Assembly (NCBI GenBank): GCA_031655335.1
Contig: CP134226.1
Coordinates: 2,972,001 to 3,036,000 of the forward strand
Length of the DNA: 64,000 bases
Source of the DNA: Thalassospiraceae bacterium LMO-SO8
GTDB lineage: Bacteria > Pseudomonadota > Alphaproteobacteria > Rhodospirillales > Casp-alpha2
Reading direction: 5' to 3'
Under the pieces are notes generated by a model, which ran no database searches, was not told where the DNA came from, and was given only the letters and a program-made list of their open reading frames with translations. The translations under genes and the position numbers were made by a program. How positions within the stretch are numbered: position 1 is the stretch's first letter; each line of letters begins with the position of its first letter. Positions 52,505 to 61,637 of the stretch are shown piece after piece.

Positions 52505-53305
52505 ATGGGAAAGCTCCGAGGAAAAGTGGCGATCATCACCGGATCGACCGGCGGCATCGGCCTGGGCGTCGCACGGCGTTTCGCGGCCGAGGGGGCGACG
52601 GTCGTCGTCACAGGTCGGTCGGAAGAAAAAGGCCGGATGGTTGTCGATGCCCTGCGGAAGGACGGTGGATCGGCCGACTTCGTTGCCGCCGATGTGCAGT
52701 CGAAGGCCGATATGGACGCCCTGGCGGCCCACACGGTGCGGGCGCACGGCCAAATCGACGTGCTGGTCGCCAGTGCCTCCGGTGTACCGTCGCAGGACAC
52801 CAACGACCCGAACGTTCGCGGCATCTTCAACGAGATCGACGTCGCCGCCGTGACCGAGGTGGTGTCCCGCGCGACGGCGGCGAAGCTGCTGCCGCTGCAC
52901 GCGGTCCTGCCCCATATGATCGCGCGCGAAAGCGGCAGTTGCATGTTCGTCACGTCGGAAGGTGGGCGGGTGCCGACGGCGGGTCAGACCACCGTGGCGC
53001 TTTATGCCGGCGGGTTGGTGATGGCGACCAAGGTGATCGGCAAGGAGATGGCCCGCCACAAGGTGCGGGTCAACTGCATCGCCGTGACCCTGATCGGGGA
53101 CTCGCCGTCCTGGGACGGCTTCGAGGGCAAGATCGAAATGACCGACCTGCACCGGGCGCAATACGCCCGCATTCAGCAGCGGGCGCCGTTAGGAATCGCC
53201 AATCCCGAGGACATCGGCGGCGTCGCCACCTTCCTGGCGTCGGAGGATTCGGCGTTTCTCACCGGATCGACCATCAGCCCGACCGGCGGTTTGACGTTTC
53301 ACTGA
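52505..53305 (+). CDS. short-chain dehydrogenase/reductase, atypical active site
   Basis: 266 aa from the ATG at 52505. The NAD(P) loop is intact (ITGSTGGIGLGVARR) and the end is SDR-like (FLTGSTISPTGG). The usual NNAG is ASAS, and in the catalytic region TTVALYAGGLVMATK, aligned on the following TK...KE helix, the YxxxK pair is not in register (Val and Ala at those positions; the only Tyr is three residues late). It may be catalytically changed or inactive. It follows the CoA-transferase by 35 bases. Confidence 0.8.
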   Translation: MGKLRGKVAIITGSTGGIGLGVARRFAAEGATVVVTGRSEEKGRMVVDALRKDGGSADFVAADVQSKADMDALAAHTVRAHGQIDVLVASASGVPSQDTNDPNVRGIFNEIDVAAVTEVVSRATAAKLLPLHAVLPHMIARESGSCMFVTSEGGRVPTAGQTTVALYAGGLVMATKVIGKEMARHKVRVNCIAVTLIGDSPSWDGFEGKIEMTDLHRAQYARIQQRAPLGIANPEDIGGVATFLASEDSAFLTGSTISPTGGLTFH

Positions 53306-53316
53306 CCGGGGGCGGG

Positions 53317-54993
53317 TCAGACCGTTCCGTCGACGACGATTTCCAGCAGGTTCGGGCCCGGGTTGGCGATGGCCTCGGTCAGGGCCGGGCGCACGCGGGC
53401 CGGGTCGGTGATGCGTTCCGCCGTCAGGCCCATGCCCTGCGCCACGGCGACGAAATCGATGGGCGGGTCGACGAAGTCCATGGCGATGTAGTTTTCCGAT
53501 CCGTGGAAGGATTTCAGGCGCTGCTTGATGATGCGGTAGCCGCCGTTGTTGGCGATCACGTAGGTCAGCGGCAGCTTCATGGCGGCCGCCGTCCACAGGG
53601 CCTGGATCGAATACATGGCGCTGCCGTCGCCGATCACGGCGACCACGGGGCGGTCGGGCTGGGCGATCTGCACGCCGACGGCGGCGGGCAGGCCCCAGCC
53701 GATGCCGCCGGACGCCAGGCCATGATAGGCGAAGCGGTCGCGGAACGGAAACAGTTGATCCAGCAGCCGGGCCGAGGTCAGGCCCTCGTTCACGATGATG
53801 GCGTTGTCGGGCAGGACGTCGGTGATCATCTTGGCCATGTGGCGGGGGTCGATGGGCGTGGGCCCGTCGCCGTCCGACAGTTCCGTGATCAGGCGCGCGC
53901 GCCGGGCCGACCAGTTGGTCGCGGCAAGGGCGTCGATGGACGCCTTGGCGCGGGCCGCCTGGGCATCGCCGCCGACCTTGGCCAGCATGGCGGCCAGCGC
54001 GGGCAGGGTGGTCTTCAGGTCGCCCAGGGCCGCGATCTCGACCGGATAGTTCTTGGCGATGTCCCATTCGTCGAGGCCGATCTGCACGATCTTCATGCCG
54101 TCGGGCAGCGGGTCGATGGGGCTGTAGACCGACATGGTCAGGGGATCGGCGCCGAGGGCGATCATCAGGTCATAGGGCTCTAGCGCCGCGCGGGCCTGTT
54201 TCTGGACGCGCTCCAGGGCGCCCATGAAGCAGGGATGTTCATTGAGGAACTGGGCGCCGTAGGGCGCAGAGGACTGAAACACGGGAGCGCCCAGGGCCGT
54301 CGCGAACGCGCCGCCTTCTGCCAGCGCGTCGCTCTTGACCATTTCGTCGCCGACCACGACCACCGGGTTTTCCGCCGCCAGGATGCGCTTGGCGAGGGCT
54401 TCCAGAACGTCGTCCGACGGGCGCACGCGGGTATCGATGCGGGTCGCCGCGCCCAGGTCCAGGCCCGCCTCGTCGTTCAGGATGTCGCCCGGCAGGGACA
54501 GGAACACGGGCCCCATCGGCGGGGTCATGGCGACCTTGGCGGCGCGGTGGATGATGCGGGGAAGGTCTTCCAGGCGCGTCACCTCGACCGCCCATTTCAC
54601 CAGCGGCCGCGCCATGGAGACCAGATCGCCGTACAGCACGGGCTCGGTGAGGCCATGGCCCTGTTCCTGCTGCCCGGCGGTCAGAATCATCGGCGTGTTG
54701 GTGAATTTCGCGTTGTAGAGGGAGCCCATGGCGTTGCCCAGGCCCGGCGCGACATGGACGTTGCAGGCGACCAGCTTGCCGGACGCGCGGGAATAGCCGT
54801 CGGCCATGGCGACGACGAGCGCCTCCTGCAAGCCCAGGACATAGGTCAGGTCCGGATGCTCGGCCAACGCATGCATGATCGGCAGTTCCGTGGTGCCCGG
54901 ATTGCCGAACATGTGGCTGACGCCTTCCTGCTTCAACAGTTCGAGAAAGGCCGAGCGGCCCCAGATCTTGTTGGCGCTGGTGGTGTTGGTCAT
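53317..54993 (-). CDS. thiamine-diphosphate enzyme, benzoylformate decarboxylase / acetolactate synthase-like
   Basis: 558 aa from the ATG at 54993. N-terminal PYR domain: GVSHMFGNPGTTELPIMHAL and the cofactor-activating Glu in LGLQEALVVAMADGYSRASG; central domain; C-terminal ThDP motif starting GDGSAMYSIQALW and ending IANNGGYRI. The GNPGTTE and YNAKFTNTP stretches are closest to benzoylformate decarboxylases. It would decarboxylate an aryl or branched 2-oxoacid. Convergent with the SDR gene, divergent from ubiX. Confidence 0.9.
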   Translation of the reverse strand: MTNTTSANKIWGRSAFLELLKQEGVSHMFGNPGTTELPIMHALAEHPDLTYVLGLQEALVVAMADGYSRASGKLVACNVHVAPGLGNAMGSLYNAKFTNTPMILTAGQQEQGHGLTEPVLYGDLVSMARPLVKWAVEVTRLEDLPRIIHRAAKVAMTPPMGPVFLSLPGDILNDEAGLDLGAATRIDTRVRPSDDVLEALAKRILAAENPVVVVGDEMVKSDALAEGGAFATALGAPVFQSSAPYGAQFLNEHPCFMGALERVQKQARAALEPYDLMIALGADPLTMSVYSPIDPLPDGMKIVQIGLDEWDIAKNYPVEIAALGDLKTTLPALAAMLAKVGGDAQAARAKASIDALAATNWSARRARLITELSDGDGPTPIDPRHMAKMITDVLPDNAIIVNEGLTSARLLDQLFPFRDRFAYHGLASGGIGWGLPAAVGVQIAQPDRPVVAVIGDGSAMYSIQALWTAAAMKLPLTYVIANNGGYRIIKQRLKSFHGSENYIAMDFVDPPIDFVAVAQGMGLTAERITDPARVRPALTEAIANPGPNLLEIVVDGTV

Positions 54994-55129
54994 GGTGGTC
55001 TCTGCCTCGGCTGGGGGGTGAAACTGTATACAATCCGGTCTGCGCACAAAGTAACGCGCCGGGCCCGGCGGTCAATCGGGATTTGCGCAAACGATGGACA
55101 AATGCGGCGGCGAACCCCAAATTGCCCTC

Positions 55130-55738
55130 ATGTCGAATGACCGAAAACGCATCCTTATCGCCATCACCGGCGCCTCGGGCGCCGTCTATGGCCGGCGCCT
55201 GCTGGAAATGCTGGTGGAAACGCCGGATGTCGAAAGCCATCTGGTGATCTCCAAGGCCGGGCGACTGACCATTTCCGCCGAGCTTGACCGCGACGCGGCC
55301 GAGGTCGAGGCCCTGGCCGATGTCGTGCATCTGGCGGGCAACGTGGGGGCTCCCGTGTCCTCGGGCTCGTTCCGCCTCGACGCCATGATCGTCGCCCCCT
55401 GTTCCGTGAAGACGGCGTCCAACATCGCCTACGGCAATACGGGCGACCTGATCACCCGCGCCGCCGACGTGATGCTGAAGGAACGGCGGACATTGGTGCT
55501 GGCCGTGCGCGAAACGCCGCTGCACGCCGGGCACCTGGAAACCCTGACCAAGCTGGCGACCCTGGGCGCGGTCATCTTCCCGCCCGTGCCGGCGTTCTAT
55601 CAGAAACCGCAGGCGATCAGCGATCTGGTCGATCAGACCTGCATGCGCCTGTTGGATCAGGCAGGAGTGCATCTGGACACGGCCCCCCGCTGGGGCGAGG
55701 CCGGGGGCATCGCGGCGATCGGCGGCGACAAGCCGTGA
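55130..55738 (+). CDS. ubiX: UbiX/Pad1-family flavin prenyltransferase
   Basis: 202 aa from the ATG at 55130. ITGASGAVYGRRLLEMLVE at the start, VAPCSVKTASNIAYGNTGDL with the SxxT FMN/prenyl-phosphate site, VLAVRETPLHAGHLE. UbiX makes the prenylated FMN used by UbiD decarboxylases; no ubiD is in the window. Neighbouring ThDP and CoA enzymes suggest an aromatic-acid pathway, but ubiquinone synthesis is equally possible. Confidence 0.93.
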   Translation: MSNDRKRILIAITGASGAVYGRRLLEMLVETPDVESHLVISKAGRLTISAELDRDAAEVEALADVVHLAGNVGAPVSSGSFRLDAMIVAPCSVKTASNIAYGNTGDLITRAADVMLKERRTLVLAVRETPLHAGHLETLTKLATLGAVIFPPVPAFYQKPQAISDLVDQTCMRLLDQAGVHLDTAPRWGEAGGIAAIGGDKP

Positions 55739-55764
55739 CGACACTTTCAGAAGGACGGACGACC

Positions 55765-56532
55765 TTGCGGATACTCTTGGCGTTTTTCGCGTTCACGGCC
55801 TGCCTGCATTTCGGCACGCCGCGGGCGGCGGCCTATGACCTGGGCGACTTCGACTGGTGCTTCAACACCATGCCCAAGGTCTACGACCGGGCGTTCGAGG
55901 CCTGCGTCGACGCCAACTGCACGCGCATCAGCAACAAGAAGGTGTCCCAGAAGCGGGGTTGTTACCAGACCTGCAAGGGCGAGGCCGTGGAGGCCTGCCT
56001 GACCCAGCGGGCCCAGGGACCGGCATCCAAGACGGTGACGCGCGCCCAGCCGGCGCAGGCACCCGTCAAACTGATGGGGCAGGATCCAGCACCCGCGACG
56101 CCCGCCGCCCGCTCGACAGCCGCCGCGCCCAAAAGCGCCCCGGTGCCGGCGGCCCCGGAAAAAACCGAACGGGAAGGGTTCCTGTCCCGCTTGTTTGGCG
56201 GCTTCGGCGGCGCGCCGGACCAGCCGGCCACCCCGCAGGCCGCCGCCGCTCCCGGCGCGGCGTCCGCGCCGGCGCCGGAAGCCCCGGCCAAGCGCGAGGG
56301 CTTCTTCACGCGGATCGCCAACGGCCTCAGCGAGGGTATCACGGACGGCTTCGACGGGGACTACAACTGGTGCCGCGACCATTCGGGCGGCCACTTCCAG
56401 GAGCTTCTCCAGGACTGCACGCGGGGCTGTCTCGCGGGGCCGTCCGCCAGTTCCAGCAAGCGCCAGGGCTGCATCCAGTCCTGCCGGTCGAGCTCCGTCC
56501 GCGCCTGCATCGCCAAGCGGGACGGGAAGTAG
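55765..56532 (+). CDS. secreted Cys-rich protein with duplicated module
   Basis: 255 aa from a TTG at 55765 with AAGGACGG upstream; a GTG at 55735 overlapping the ubiX stop is an alternative. Signal peptide to about residue 23 (GTPRAAAYD). Two related Cys modules lie at the ends: FDWCFN with C-x3-C, KRGCYQTC, EACLTQR (about 28-80), and YNWCRD with C-x2-C, KRQGCIQSC, RACIAKR (about 200-255). Between them are Pro/Ala-rich linkers and two EGF-F-x-RI/L repeats (REGFLSRLFGG; REGFFTRIANG). No known family; probably periplasmic and disulfide-bonded. Confidence 0.7.
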   Translation: MRILLAFFAFTACLHFGTPRAAAYDLGDFDWCFNTMPKVYDRAFEACVDANCTRISNKKVSQKRGCYQTCKGEAVEACLTQRAQGPASKTVTRAQPAQAPVKLMGQDPAPATPAARSTAAAPKSAPVPAAPEKTEREGFLSRLFGGFGGAPDQPATPQAAAAPGAASAPAPEAPAKREGFFTRIANGLSEGITDGFDGDYNWCRDHSGGHFQELLQDCTRGCLAGPSASSSKRQGCIQSCRSSSVRACIAKRDGK

Positions 56533-56542
56533 GCCGTCCCCT

Positions 56543-57442
56543 TTAGAACCGATAGACGTCTTTTGCCACGGCATAGGTGTTGGCGTAGGCGTGTACCGAC
56601 AATTCTATGGGGTTGGCATAGCCGCCGCCGAGGCCTAGAGCAACGGGGATTCCCCGGCTTCGGCATTCCGTGAGCACCAGGCGGTCGCGTTTGGCCAATC
56701 CGTTCAGGGTCAGGGCGAGGCGGCCCAATCGGTCCTCGGCCAAGGGATCGACCCCGGCCTGATAGAGCACCAGGTCCGGGCGGAAGTCGAACACGGCGGG
56801 CAGGTGCTCAGCCAGGGCCTTGAGGTAGGCCGCGTCCTCTGTGCCGTCCGGCAGGTCGACGTCCAGGTCCGAGGCGACCCGATGGTGCGGGAAGTTCTTT
56901 TCTCCCTGCATGGAAAACACGAAGACGTCCGGATGGCCGGTCAGGATGGCGGCGTTGCCGTCGCCCTGGTGGACGTCCAGGTCGATGATGGCAACGCGCC
57001 GGGCCCAGCCTTCGGCCAGGACCTTCAGCGCGGCGATCGCGAAATCGTTGAAAATGCAGTATCCCGCGCCGAAATCCCGATGGGCGTGATGGGTGCCGCC
57101 GGCAAGCTGGCCTGACAGGCCGAATTCCAGCGCCGCTTCCGCCGCCGCCACGGCACCGCCCATGGTTGCCGTCACCCGGTCGACCAGATTGCGGCTCCAC
57201 GGCAGGCCGATGCGGCGCTGGGCCTGGGCGTCCAGGCGGCCGTCGCGCACCGCCGTTATGTAATCGGCGTCATGGGCGCGGGCGATGTCGTCCGCCTCGG
57301 CCATGGGCGAGGGGAGGATGCTGTCCGTCGCCAGGATGCCCTCGCGCACCAGGTGTTCGCGCAGCAGGATGTACTTCCGCCCCGGAAAGCTGTGGCCGTC
57401 GGGAAGGGGAATGACAAAACGGTCGGAGGTGAAAAAGCGCAT
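56543..57442 (-). CDS. histone deacetylase family (acetoin utilization / polyamine deacetylase-like) protein
   Basis: 299 aa. The arginase-like deacetylase core is intact: GGTHHAHRDFGAGYCIFND (general-base His pair), IIDLDVHQGDGNAA with zinc ligands Asp and His, and YQAGVDPLAED with the third Asp. LGLGGGYAN closes the site. These remove acetyl groups from polyamines or other small amides with zinc. Convergent with the Cys-rich gene. Confidence 0.92.
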   Translation of the reverse strand: MRFFTSDRFVIPLPDGHSFPGRKYILLREHLVREGILATDSILPSPMAEADDIARAHDADYITAVRDGRLDAQAQRRIGLPWSRNLVDRVTATMGGAVAAAEAALEFGLSGQLAGGTHHAHRDFGAGYCIFNDFAIAALKVLAEGWARRVAIIDLDVHQGDGNAAILTGHPDVFVFSMQGEKNFPHHRVASDLDVDLPDGTEDAAYLKALAEHLPAVFDFRPDLVLYQAGVDPLAEDRLGRLALTLNGLAKRDRLVLTECRSRGIPVALGLGGGYANPIELSVHAYANTYAVAKDVYRF

Positions 57443-57572
57443 GGCGGTGGAGTCTAGCCGCCGGCGTCATGGCGAGAAACCGCTTTGACGCGGTGACGGA
57501 GACATTCTACCAGTTACAATTCCAACTCGGCCGGACCTCCGGCAATCCGACGCAAAGACCAAGGACCACGTG

Positions 57573-58847
57573 ATGTCGGCGACCCGGCTTATCTTTGCCG
57601 TCTTCATGGCGCAGCTTCTGGCGCAGATCGGCGCCTATACGGTGCCGGCGCTGCTGCCCATCTTCATCGCCGAATGGAACCTGACCAATACGGAGGCCGG
57701 ATGGCTGACCGGCATGTGGGCTGCGTCCTATGTCTGCGCCGTGCCGATCCTGGTCAGCCTGACCGACCGCATTGATCCCAAGCGCCTCTATCTGGTCTGC
57801 GTCACCCTGACGACCCTGACCCATCTGGGTTACGCTTTTCTGGCTGACGGGTTCTGGTCGGCGCTGTTTCTGCGCGCCCTCGCCGGCATGGCCTGGGCCG
57901 GCTGCTACATGCCTGGGCTCAAGGTGTTGTCCGACCGGCTGGAGGGCAAGGCCCAGACCCGCGGCGTGTCCTGGCATGCCGCGGGTGTCGGGTTCAGCGG
58001 GGCCCTGTCGTTTCTGTTCGCGGGCACCATCGTCAGCTTCGCCCCCTGGCCCTGGGTGTTCGGCGGGGCCGGCATCTGCACCATGGGCGCGTTTCTGATC
58101 ATGGCTTTCGCCGTGCCCGGCCAGCCCGCGAAACCGGCCGCCGTCCCGGGCGCGCCGGTGCTTGACCGCCCGGCCTTGTTCGATTTCCGCCCGGTGCTGC
58201 GCAACCGTTCGGCGCTCGCCTATGCCATCGGCTACGGCGCCCATTGCTGGGAATTGTTCACCCTGCGTTCCTGGGGGGTGACCTTCCTGACCTTCACGGC
58301 GGCGGCCTGGGGCGGCGGCGAGGGGTTGCTCGCGCCGACCTCCATCGCCTTCGCCATGGGCGTGCTCGGCACCTGGTCGAGCGTCGGCGGCAACGAGATG
58401 TGCATTCGCCTCGGCCGCCAACGGGTGGTCCTGGCCGTGATGGCGGTGGCGATGATCTTCGCGCTGGGCATCGGCTGGGCGGCGGCGGTGGGCTACGGCC
58501 TCGCGGTCGCGCTCTGCCTTATGTACAACGTCGCGGTCTATGCGGACTCCTCGGCGCTCACGGCCGGCACTTCCGGCAGCGCCGAGCCGGGCCGCCGGGG
58601 GGCGACGCTCGCCGTGCATTCGACGATCGGCTACATCGGCGGCTTTCTTGGGCCGTTGGTGTTCGGCATCGTGCTCGACCTCGCGGGCGGGGCCGGTGTC
58701 ACGGGCTGGGTTCTGGCGTTCGGACATCTGGCGATCATCATGCCCTTGGGCATCGCCGCCTTCCTGTACCTGCGGCCCTACGACCTGCCCGGCGACCGAC
58801 CGGTGAACGGACTGAGGACGGACAAGGACACGGCGAACCCGGCTTGA
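57573..58847 (+). CDS. major facilitator superfamily transporter
   Basis: 424 aa from the ATG at 57573 (AAGGA upstream). Twelve hydrophobic segments; NLTNTEAGWLTGMWAASYV near TM2 and DRIDPKRLYL as the TM2-3 loop are typical of NNP/CynX-like MFS carriers. A soluble linker separates the halves near residue 190. The substrate is unknown. Confidence 0.9.
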   Translation: MSATRLIFAVFMAQLLAQIGAYTVPALLPIFIAEWNLTNTEAGWLTGMWAASYVCAVPILVSLTDRIDPKRLYLVCVTLTTLTHLGYAFLADGFWSALFLRALAGMAWAGCYMPGLKVLSDRLEGKAQTRGVSWHAAGVGFSGALSFLFAGTIVSFAPWPWVFGGAGICTMGAFLIMAFAVPGQPAKPAAVPGAPVLDRPALFDFRPVLRNRSALAYAIGYGAHCWELFTLRSWGVTFLTFTAAAWGGGEGLLAPTSIAFAMGVLGTWSSVGGNEMCIRLGRQRVVLAVMAVAMIFALGIGWAAAVGYGLAVALCLMYNVAVYADSSALTAGTSGSAEPGRRGATLAVHSTIGYIGGFLGPLVFGIVLDLAGGAGVTGWVLAFGHLAIIMPLGIAAFLYLRPYDLPGDRPVNGLRTDKDTANPA

Positions 58848-58884
58848 TGTCCGGCCGAAGGGCGCTATCCTCGAAACTCCTTCA

Positions 58885-60597
58885 ATGTTGATCGTGTGCG
58901 GGTCCATGAATCTGGTTCTCATCGGCGGTGCCATCGGGGGTATCGGCCTTTTCCTGCTCGGCATGCGCCTGATGACCGACGGCCTGAAACTCGCCGCGGG
59001 CGGCATGTTGCGCGACGTGCTGACGCGCTGGACGCGGACCCGGGCGCGCGCCCTTTGGTCGGGCGTGCTGATCACCGGCATCGTGCAATCCTCAAGCGCC
59101 GTCACCGTGGCTTCCATCGGCTTCGTCAACGCGGGCGTGCTGACCCTGGGGCAGGCCATGTGGGTGATCTTCGGGTCCAACGTCGGCACCACCATGACCG
59201 GCTGGGTCGTCGCCCTGGTTGGGTTCGACATCAAGATCGAGGCCTTCGCCCTGCCGTTGCTCGGCATCGGCATGCTGCTGTCCCTGACCGGGGGCTCGAC
59301 CCGGCGCGGCGCCTTTGGCGACGCGCTGGCCGGGTTCGGCGTGTTCTTCCTGGGCATTTCGACCCTGAAGGCGACCTTTGCCGGCCTGGGACAGGCCGTC
59401 GACCTGGGCGCCTTCGTGAGCGGCGGCATCCTCAACGACGTCATGTTCGTGGCGATCGGGATCGTCATGACGACCCTCGTCCAGTCGTCCAGCGCCGTGA
59501 TCGCCATCGCTCTGACGGCGGCGGCCGGCGGGATCCTGACGGTGGAGGCGGGGGCGTCGCTGGTCATCGGCGCCAATGTCGGCACGACCACCACGGCGGC
59601 CCTGGCGGTGCTGGGGGCCACATCCAACGCCAAGCGCGTGGCCGTCAGCCATGTCGTGTTTAACGTCCTGACGGGGGCCGTGGCGCTGTTGTTGCTGCCG
59701 GTGCTGTTGTTGATCGTCGAGGCGACGGAAAAGACCCTGACGGCCGGTGCGGGCTCGACGGCGGCCTTGGCCCTGTTCCATACCGTTTTCAATGTGCTGG
59801 GTGTCGTGCTGATGTGGCCTTTGGCGTCGCGTCTGGAAGCCTGGCTGGCGGCTCGCTTCGTCACGGCCGAGGAAGACGAGGCCCGGCCCCGTCACCTGGA
59901 CAACACGGGGCTTGAGCTTCCGATGTTGGCGCTGGACGCCATCGTGCTGGAACTGAGGCGCGTCGCGGCGGTTGCGTTCGTGATCGCGCGGGCGGCATTG
60001 CTTGACCCCACGGCGTCGGCAGACCGCCTGTGGCGGCGGCGCGGGATCATCGACGGCCTGAACGACGCCATCGTCACCTATGTGCAGAAGCTGAGCGCCG
60101 CCAAGAACGCCCAGGCCGTGGCCGAAGCGCTGCCGCATCCGATCCGCGCCCTGATGCATCTGTCCGGCATCGCCGACATGGGCTTGGCGGTGGCCGGCCG
60201 CCGGGCCGAGATCGCCGGCCTGCCCGAGGACGTGAAAAGCCAGATCATCGGTTATGCCACCCTCGTCGCGGCGCAGATCGATGCCGCCGAACGCCTTTTT
60301 GTCGATGGATCGGGCTCGTCTCCGTCCGAAGATGGGACACTTCCGGTCTATAATCGCCTGAAGAGCACGTTTCTCACCGCCGCATCACGCGGCGATCTGA
60401 GCGCCGGTCAAGCGGAGATCGCCTTGGACACCCTGCACGACTTCAAGGAAATGGCCCATCTGATCGACCGGGCCTGCAAGCGCATCGCCGCCATTCGGCG
60501 GGCCGCCGCGGGCGGCATTGAAAGTGAAGCCGCGCCGCCCGCCGAGCCACCCGAACCGCCCGCGCCACCCGTTTTGTCGGCGGGGCAGGGCGCATGA
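58885..60597 (+). CDS. Na/phosphate cotransporter family protein (NptA/YjbB-like)
   Basis: 570 aa. Two repeats of the Na/Pi signature, GIVQSSSAVTVASIGFV and TLVQSSSAVIAIALTAA, with GSNVGTTMTGW and GANVGTTTTAAL, the inverted-repeat layout of the family, then a C-terminal PhoU-like helical domain (about 340-540). It moves phosphate, often outward, with Na. Its stop overlaps the start of the Crp-like gene (ATGA). Confidence 0.93.
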   Translation: MLIVCGSMNLVLIGGAIGGIGLFLLGMRLMTDGLKLAAGGMLRDVLTRWTRTRARALWSGVLITGIVQSSSAVTVASIGFVNAGVLTLGQAMWVIFGSNVGTTMTGWVVALVGFDIKIEAFALPLLGIGMLLSLTGGSTRRGAFGDALAGFGVFFLGISTLKATFAGLGQAVDLGAFVSGGILNDVMFVAIGIVMTTLVQSSSAVIAIALTAAAGGILTVEAGASLVIGANVGTTTTAALAVLGATSNAKRVAVSHVVFNVLTGAVALLLLPVLLLIVEATEKTLTAGAGSTAALALFHTVFNVLGVVLMWPLASRLEAWLAARFVTAEEDEARPRHLDNTGLELPMLALDAIVLELRRVAAVAFVIARAALLDPTASADRLWRRRGIIDGLNDAIVTYVQKLSAAKNAQAVAEALPHPIRALMHLSGIADMGLAVAGRRAEIAGLPEDVKSQIIGYATLVAAQIDAAERLFVDGSGSSPSEDGTLPVYNRLKSTFLTAASRGDLSAGQAEIALDTLHDFKEMAHLIDRACKRIAAIRRAAAGGIESEAAPPAEPPEPPAPPVLSAGQGA

Positions 60598-61253
60598 CCG
60601 CCGCATCCCATTGGATTGACCGTGCGCCGGGGCTGGACGATCTGGATCCGGAAACGCGCCGACAGCTCGAGGCGGTCCGCCCGATCACCATCCCCAAGGG
60701 ACAGGTGCTGTTCCGGCCCGGTGACGAGGTGACCTGTTTCGGGGTGCTGATCGGCGGCCGGGTCGATGTCTATCTGACCGGCGCGACGGGGCGTGAAATT
60801 CTGCTGTACAGCATCACGCCCGGTGAATCCTGCGTGCAGAGCACCCTGGGCCTGCTGGGCGAGAACGACTATTCCGCCGAAGCGGTCGCCGAGACGGATG
60901 TCGAGGCGGTGATGATCCCCAAATCCCTGTTCCTTGGTCTGCTGGGAAGGTCGGAAGCCTTTCGCACCTTCGTCTTTCAATCCTTCGCCAAACGCCTGCA
61001 ATCGGTCATGCAGGTCCTGGAACGGGTTGCGTTCATCCGGATCGAGGAACGCCTGGCCGCGGCTTTGCTGGAGCGTGCCGATCACGACGGCGTGGTCCGC
61101 ACGACCCATCAGGAACTGGCGACGGCAATCGGCTCCGTGCGCGAGGTGGTGTCGCGGCGTCTCGAGGCGCTGGCCAGAAAGGGGTTCGTGTCGCTGGACC
61201 GGGGCACGATCCGGGTTGCCGACCGCGCGGGGTTGGCGGCGCTGATTTCCTGA
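60594..61253 (+). CDS. Crp/Fnr-family transcriptional regulator
   Basis: 219 aa. N-terminal cyclic-nucleotide-binding-like barrel (KGQVLFRPGDEVTCFGVLIG), a dimer helix, and a C-terminal winged HTH (TTHQELATAIGSVREVVSRR). The FNR Cys cluster is absent. Such regulators often control sulfide/sulfane-sulfur genes, and here DUF2892 and YeeE genes follow. Translationally coupled to the Na/Pi gene. Confidence 0.92.
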   Translation: MTAASHWIDRAPGLDDLDPETRRQLEAVRPITIPKGQVLFRPGDEVTCFGVLIGGRVDVYLTGATGREILLYSITPGESCVQSTLGLLGENDYSAEAVAETDVEAVMIPKSLFLGLLGRSEAFRTFVFQSFAKRLQSVMQVLERVAFIRIEERLAAALLERADHDGVVRTTHQELATAIGSVREVVSRRLEALARKGFVSLDRGTIRVADRAGLAALIS

Positions 61254-61390
61254 CCACGACCGCATGCTCCAGCCTTTGTGACCATGTCACCGACGAATTC
61301 CCTGCGTTCTGATTGACTAGGGTCAATGCGGCGCTCCGGGTGGGGCGTAGGCTTGATTTCATGCCATTCGAACGAGAAGGAGTTCCGTTC

Positions 61391-61600
61391 ATGTTCAAGA
61401 AAAATGTCGGCGGCATCGACCGTCTGTTGCGGGTCGTCGTGGGTGTTGCCCTTTTGGCCTTGTTCTTCCTGTTCCCGGAAGAACCCTGGCGCATGTGGAC
61501 GCTGATCGGCGTCGTGCCCTTGGCGACGGGGTTGTTCTCGACCTGTCCGGCCTATTCCCTGTTCGGGATATCGACCTGTCCCGTGACGAAGGCCCAATAA
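61391..61600 (+). CDS. DUF2892 membrane protein
   Basis: 69 aa from the ATG at 61391 (GAAGGAG upstream). FKKNVGGIDRLLRVVVG and two membrane helices, then a Cys pair in STCPAYSLFGISTCPV, the pattern of DUF2892/YgaP membrane domains. Often next to rhodanese or sulfur-transport genes. Here it leads the YeeE pair, consistent with sulfane-sulfur handling. Confidence 0.9.
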   Translation: MFKKNVGGIDRLLRVVVGVALLALFFLFPEEPWRMWTLIGVVPLATGLFSTCPAYSLFGISTCPVTKAQ

Positions 61601-61637
61601 GGCCAAGGCCTTTTCCCGATAAATGGAGGACGGCGGG

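Noticed and set aside
57507-59864. 785-codon minus-strand frame opposite the MFS and Na/Pi genes
   Set aside because: Antisense of two strong membrane-protein genes; composition and lack of motifs mark it as a GC artefact.
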